Shown: piece after piece, positions 59,766-64,000 of the stretch
Position numbering within the stretch: position 1 is the first letter of the stretch
Layout: every line of letters starts with the position of its first letter
Assembly (NCBI GenBank): GCA_963820185.1
Contig: CAWFYV010000002.1
Location: 620,001-684,000 of the forward strand
Reading direction: 5' to 3'
Source: Aquilonibacter sp963820185
GTDB lineage: Bacteria > Vulcanimicrobiota > Vulcanimicrobiia > Vulcanimicrobiales > Vulcanimicrobiaceae
Length of the DNA: 64,000 bases
The notes under the pieces: model-generated
What the model was told of the DNA's origin: nothing
What the model saw: the letters and a program-made list of their open reading frames with translations, nothing else
Database searches by the model: none
Translations under genes and position numbers: made by a program

Positions 59766-60740
59766 ATGATGTTCGGTTTTCTTCTCGCACTCGCGATCGC
59801 CATTGTCGCCGCGGTGCTCGGCCACTTCGCGCCAATCGTCGGCGCCCCCGTCTTCGCGATTCTCCTTGGAGCAGCGATTGCAACGGTGCGCACGCCTGGA
59901 CCAGCGCTCAGGCCCGGTATCACCTTTGCAAGCAAACAACTCTTGCAGTGGTCGATCGTGCTGCTTGGCTTTCATTTGAGCTTGCAGCAAATCGTGCAAG
60001 GCGGAGCGCAGTCGCTGCCGGTCATGCTCGGCACGCTCGCGATCGTGCTGGTACTTGCATATGTCGTGGGGCGCATGCTCGGGCTCGACCGCGACATTCG
60101 CCGCTTGATCGGGATCGGGACCGCGATCTGCGGAGGCTCGGCAATTGCGGCGGTGGCGAGCGTGATCGAAGCCGATCAAGCCGACATCGCGTATGCGCTG
60201 GGCGTCGTCTTCCTTTTTAATGTAGTGGCGGTGCTGATCTTTCCCGCGCTCGGCCACCTGATGCAGCTGTCGCAACACGCCTTTGGCTTATGGGCCGGCA
60301 CGGCGATCAACGATACGTCTTCCGTGGTTGCCGCAGCATTTTCATACGGGCGTGACGCGGGCAACGATGCGGTGATCGTGAAGTTGACGCGCACGACGCT
60401 GATCGTGCCGATCGTGCTGTTTTACGGCTGGCGCAAGATCCAGCAGGCGCGGGCCGGCGCGCAAGGGATCAAGTGGGGCGCGATCATCCCGTGGTTCATC
60501 CTCTATTTCTTGGTTGCGGCGGCGATCAATTCGCTCGGCTTGATTCCGGCGGCAATGCAAGGCCCGCTGCAAGAACTCGCGCTCTTTACGATTACCGTGG
60601 CGCTGGCCGGTGTCGGGCTCGGCACCGATATCAACAGGATCCGCGCCGCGGGGGTCCGGCCACTCGTCCTGGGAGCGATCCTCTGGGCGGCGATCGCGCT
60701 CTCGAGCCTGGGTCTGGCTCGGCTCTTTCGCGTGGCCTAA
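59766..60740 (+). CDS. YeiH-family (UPF0324) membrane transporter
   Basis: A 324-residue protein with about ten membrane segments. It has the family's LLQWSIVLLGFHLSLQQI, GIGTAICGGSAIAAVASVI and WAGTAINDTSSVVAAAFSYG motifs. The family is described as putative sulfate exporters; in some bacteria it is linked to sulfonate metabolism. There are no sulfur genes nearby to narrow the role. Confidence 0.9.
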   Translation: MMFGFLLALAIAIVAAVLGHFAPIVGAPVFAILLGAAIATVRTPGPALRPGITFASKQLLQWSIVLLGFHLSLQQIVQGGAQSLPVMLGTLAIVLVLAYVVGRMLGLDRDIRRLIGIGTAICGGSAIAAVASVIEADQADIAYALGVVFLFNVVAVLIFPALGHLMQLSQHAFGLWAGTAINDTSSVVAAAFSYGRDAGNDAVIVKLTRTTLIVPIVLFYGWRKIQQARAGAQGIKWGAIIPWFILYFLVAAAINSLGLIPAAMQGPLQELALFTITVALAGVGLGTDINRIRAAGVRPLVLGAILWAAIALSSLGLARLFRVA

Positions 60741-60825
60741 AAGGGCGTATCCGTCGGCGCAAGGGCCGGGTTAGAATGGCGGGAAGTCTTTCAACCCCCT
60801 ACCTAGGACGGAGAATCTAAGGAAC

Positions 60826-63800
60826 GTGGCGGACGCGGTAGTCAAAGTGACCCTGCCCGAGATGGGCGAGTCGGTCACCGAAGGCTCCATCGTCGAGTGG
60901 CGCAAGCGCGTCGGTGATCAGGTCAACGAGGGCGACACCCTCGTCGACGTGACGACCGACAAAGTCGATGTCGAGGTTCCCGCAACCGCTGCGGGTGTCA
61001 TCACGCAGCTCTACGGCAAAGAGGGCGACACGATCGCCGTCGGTGCAACGTTGGCCGAAATCGACACGTCGAAAAACGGCGCCGCGAAGTCCGGCAACGG
61101 ATCTGTCACCCCGAGCGCTCCGAAGGAGCAGTCGAAGGGTGCAAAAGCGGAACCAAAGATTGTCGCGGTCACCTTGCCCGAAATGGGCGAGTCGGTTACC
61201 GAAGGCTCGATCGTCGAGTTTCGCGTCAAGGTTGGGCAGAGCGTCAACGAAGGCGACTCGATCGTCGACGTCACGACCGACAAAGTCGACGTTGAAGTGC
61301 CCGCGACCGCAAGTGGTGTGGTCACGCAACTCTTCGGCAACGCCGGCGACACGATCGCCGTCGGCGCAAAGCTCGCCGAAATCGATGCGAACGCTTCTGC
61401 AAGCGTACCCGCAAAGAGCGCACCGAAGCCTGACGTTGTCATCCCGAGCGTAGCAAGCGAAGCGCCGCGTAGTCGAGGGACCGCCGACGTCACCGCGTCG
61501 CATCAAGCGCGTCGTATCGCGAACAAACTCGAACTCGATCTTTCATCGATTCACGGCTCCGGGCCGAACGGCTTGATTCTGCGCAGCGATGTTTCGTCGC
61601 AAGCGAACGGTGCGCGCAAAATTAGCGCCGCGCCGAAATCGAATGTACCGCCATTACCTGCGCCGCCTGCGGGCGCAAAGCTGACGCCGCTCAAAGGCCC
61701 GGCGGCCGCGCTCACCGGCTACATGGAGCAGTCGCTCACGATCCCGACGGCGACGAGTTTCCGCACGCTGCCGGTCGACGTCATGGATGCACGGCGCAAA
61801 ACACTCAACAATGCAATCAAAGCGGCGAACCGCAGCGAAAAAGTCTCGTTCACGCACCTGATCGCGTGGGCGCTCGTGCGCGCGGCGAGCGAGATGCCGT
61901 TTATCACCTACAGTTTCCGCCGCGACGAGAGCGGCGCGCCGCAGCGTGTAGAGCCGGGGATTCATCTTGGACTCGCGGTCGATTCAGAGCGCAAAGACGG
62001 CACGCGTTTCTTGATCGTCCCGGTCATCAAGAATGCCGACGCGCTCGACTTCGCTGGTTTCTACAAGTCGTATCAAGAGCTCGTCACCAAGGCGCGCGAA
62101 AATAAGCTCACGGCCGACGATCTACAAGGCGCGTCGTTTACGCTGACCAATCCGGGCGGCATCGGCACGGTTGCATCGGTCCCGCGTTTGCTCGCGGGAC
62201 AAGGCGCGATCCTTGCAACCGGCGCGATCGGGTATCCGCCGGGCTTCCAAAGCGCGTCGGAACCGGCGCTGCGCCAACTCGGCGTTAGCAAAGTGATGCA
62301 GATGACCAGCACCTACGATCACCGCGTGATTCAAGGTGCGCAGTCCGGCGAATATCTGCGCCGCGTCGATCAGTTGCTGCAAGGTGCCGACAACTTCTAC
62401 GAAACGCTGTTTGCCCAACTTGGACAGACTTTACCGGTCAAAGCTGAAGCTTTGCCCGCTACAGTCGCGACTGCGCCGCGAGATTCCGCCGCCGCGGCAT
62501 CTTCCTTTTCTGATGAACTGTTGCGGGCGGTTGCGGCCGGCATGGCGATCGTCTCGGGCTATCGCACGCACGGGCATCTCGCCGCGCATCTCGATCCGCT
62601 CGGTGCGGAGCCGCCCGGCGATCCGAAGCTCGATCCGGCGACCTACGGGCTCACGCCCTCGCTTCAGGCTGCGATTCCCGCCGCGGTCCTCAATGTCTAC
62701 GTGCCCGGCGCGACGCTTGCCGATATTCTGCCGAAGCTGCACGAAATCTACAGCTCGACGACCGCGTACGAATTCGAGCACATCTCGAACACCGAGCAGC
62801 GCCGGTGGCTGCGCGAAACGATCGAGAGCGGCGCGGGCAAGATTGCGCTGTCTCCGAACCGCCAGATTCGTTTCTTGCAACGTCTGACGAAGGTCGAAAC
62901 CTTCGAGCGCTTCGTCCGCAAGACGTTCCTCGGCCAGAAGAGCTTCTCGGGCGAGGGGCTCGATGTGATGGTGCCGATGCTCGAGGAGACGCTCGAGATG
63001 TTGGCCGACGAGGACACGCCCAACGCCGTGCTCGGCATGGCGCATCGCGGGCGTTTGGCGGTGATCGCGCACGTCGTCAACATGCCGTACGAAGAGTTGC
63101 TCGGCGAATTCGAAGCGGCGCATCAACGCGGCGACGTCACGAGTGACAACGACGTGACCGGCGACGTGAAGTACCACCACGGCGCGACCGGCGTCTACAC
63201 GACGACCGGCGGCAAGCAGATCATGGTGACGCTGCAACACAACCCAAGTCACCTCGAAGCGGTCGATCCGGTCGTTGAGGGGCGCGCGCGCGCACTGCAG
63301 ACCGATCATGCGCAGCCGGTCCCCTCGCAAGACGTACGCAAGGCGGCACCGATTTTGATCCACGGCGATGCCGCCTTCACGGGCCAAGGCATCATCTCCG
63401 AAGTCTTCAATCTGCAGTCGCTCCCGGGGTACGCGACGGGTGGCACGCTCCACATCATCGCCAACAATCAGATCGGCTTCACGACCGATACGCGCGACTC
63501 GCGCTCGACGCGCTATGCGTCGGATCTCGCCAAGGGCTTTGATGCCCCAATCATTCACGTGAATGCAGATGACGTCGATGCATGCATCTCGGCCGTGCAC
63601 CTTGCCGAAGAATTCCGCAAGCGATTCGCGCGCGACGTGGTGATCGATCTGATCGGCTATCGCCGCTTTGGCCACAACGAACAAGACGAGCCGGCGTACA
63701 CGCAACCGTCGATGTACGAGCGGATCAAGAACCATCCGACGGCCCGCGAGCTCTTTCGCGAACAAGTTGATTGCGCAGGGCGTGATCACCGCCGAGCAGG

Positions 63801-64000
63801 CTAAAGAGATGGTCGACGAGTCGACCGCGCGTCTGCAAGAGGCGTACAAGACCATCAAAGAATCGCACGGCGGCAGCATGATCGAGAAGATCTCGCAATC
63901 GGCGCCGCTGCCGACCGCTACGCTCGTGCCGGTCGACAAGGCGCAGCTGCTGCACTGGTCCGACGATCTGGTCAGCGTGCCCGACGGCTTTGCAGCCAAC
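60826..64000 (+). CDS. 2-oxoglutarate dehydrogenase, lipoyl-lipoyl-E2-E1 fusion (Kgd-like), partial and frameshifted
   Basis: A GTG start with AAGGA upstream. Residues 4-78 and about 108-183 are lipoyl domains (each with lipoyl-lysine TTDKVDVEVPA). A dispersed repeat is read in frame at 205-219. A peripheral-subunit-binding domain follows (222-258), then an E2 acyltransferase (about 286-545; TYDHRVIQGAQSG with His499) and from about 558 an E1 (SGYRTHGHLAAHLDPLG; ThDP motif GDAAFTGQG...NNQIGFTT). The frame stops at 63804 after a one-base shift near 63765; the other frame continues LIAQGVITAEQAKEMVDES to the window end. It decarboxylates 2-oxoglutarate in the TCA cycle. Confidence 0.92.
61438..61483 (+). 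repeat. Dispersed repeat copy inside the E2-E1 fusion gene
   Basis: A full copy starting GTCATCCCGAGCGTAG and ending GTAGTCGAGGGACCG. It encodes IPSVASEAPRSRG in the linker between the second lipoyl domain and the subunit-binding domain. Confidence 0.9.

Noticed and set aside
62431..63999. A 522-codon open frame on the minus strand opposite the E2-E1 fusion gene
   Set aside because: It is antisense to a clearly conserved enzyme and has no recognisable motif; long antisense frames are expected at this GC content.

Overview
This is a GC-rich, densely packed bacterial chromosome segment. It has many 4-base ATGA overlaps and frequent GTG or TTG starts. The organism looks like an aerobic diderm heterotroph that stores polyhydroxyalkanoate (PHA): there is a TonB-receptor-like barrel, a haem-barrel protein, MinCDE, RodA, FtsEX, periplasmic proteases, Tat-type signals, acyl-CoA dehydrogenase and 2-oxoglutarate dehydrogenase. 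The gene mix, the (G)TCATCCCGAGCGTAG-type dispersed repeat and the HAAS/PadR, MmyB and CGNR regulators recall uncultured phyla such as Candidatus Eremiobacterota. That placement is inference and rests on no marker gene. No rRNA, tRNA, CRISPR array, prophage or insertion sequence was seen.

Layout: 1-2625, purine (urate/ureide) catabolism. 2717-4701, MacB-type ABC exporter. 4779-5646, HepT plus HTH-MNT toxin-antitoxin pair. 5706-9106, PadR/HAAS pair and a two-component system. 9162-10423, two regulators. 10495-14531, PHA granule and synthesis cluster (phasin, XRE regulator, PhaC, two ketoacyl-CoA reductases). 14603-16818, prepilin-like protein, a small membrane protein with its winged-helix regulator, and a MOSC protein. 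16873-23207, MoxR/DUF58/DUF4129/DUF4350 operon flanked by SpoIIM and RDD membrane proteins. 23208-23500, a repeat cluster with a possible GIY-YIG gene remnant. 23501-26509, DUF697 protein and M48 protease. 26692-30625, minC-minD-minD-minE-rodA. 30586-35941, methyltransferase, LRR-like protein, double PilZ protein and RNase E/G. 36051-43600, read leftward: ftsE-ftsX-histidine kinase-GGDEF response regulator-EnvC-like M23 protein-two S41 proteases. 43648-49853, acyl-CoA dehydrogenase, a free-standing EF-Tu domain III homologue, peroxiredoxin and secreted proteins. 49859-57756, TPR protein, then an envelope copper/haem electron-transfer cluster (COG4315 lipoprotein, Sco, cupredoxin, one-haem barrel protein, two-component system, second cupredoxin, phosphoesterase, ECF sigma/anti-sigma). 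57753-64000, RmuC, dienelactone hydrolase, YeiH-like transporter and a giant lipoyl-lipoyl-E2-E1 2-oxoglutarate dehydrogenase fusion that runs off the end.

The observations most worth follow-up are: two full-length MinD paralogues in tandem inside one min operon; the E2-E1 fusion that keeps two lipoyl domains; the copper/haem cluster with a one-haem outer-membrane-barrel-like protein; a palindromic dispersed repeat read through in three different reading frames inside proteins; and an FtsEX operon carrying a c-di-GMP-type two-component system. Several long genes (38.7, 39.35, 41.4 and 63.77 kb) show single-base frame breaks. These look more like draft-assembly errors than decay, but that cannot be settled from sequence alone.
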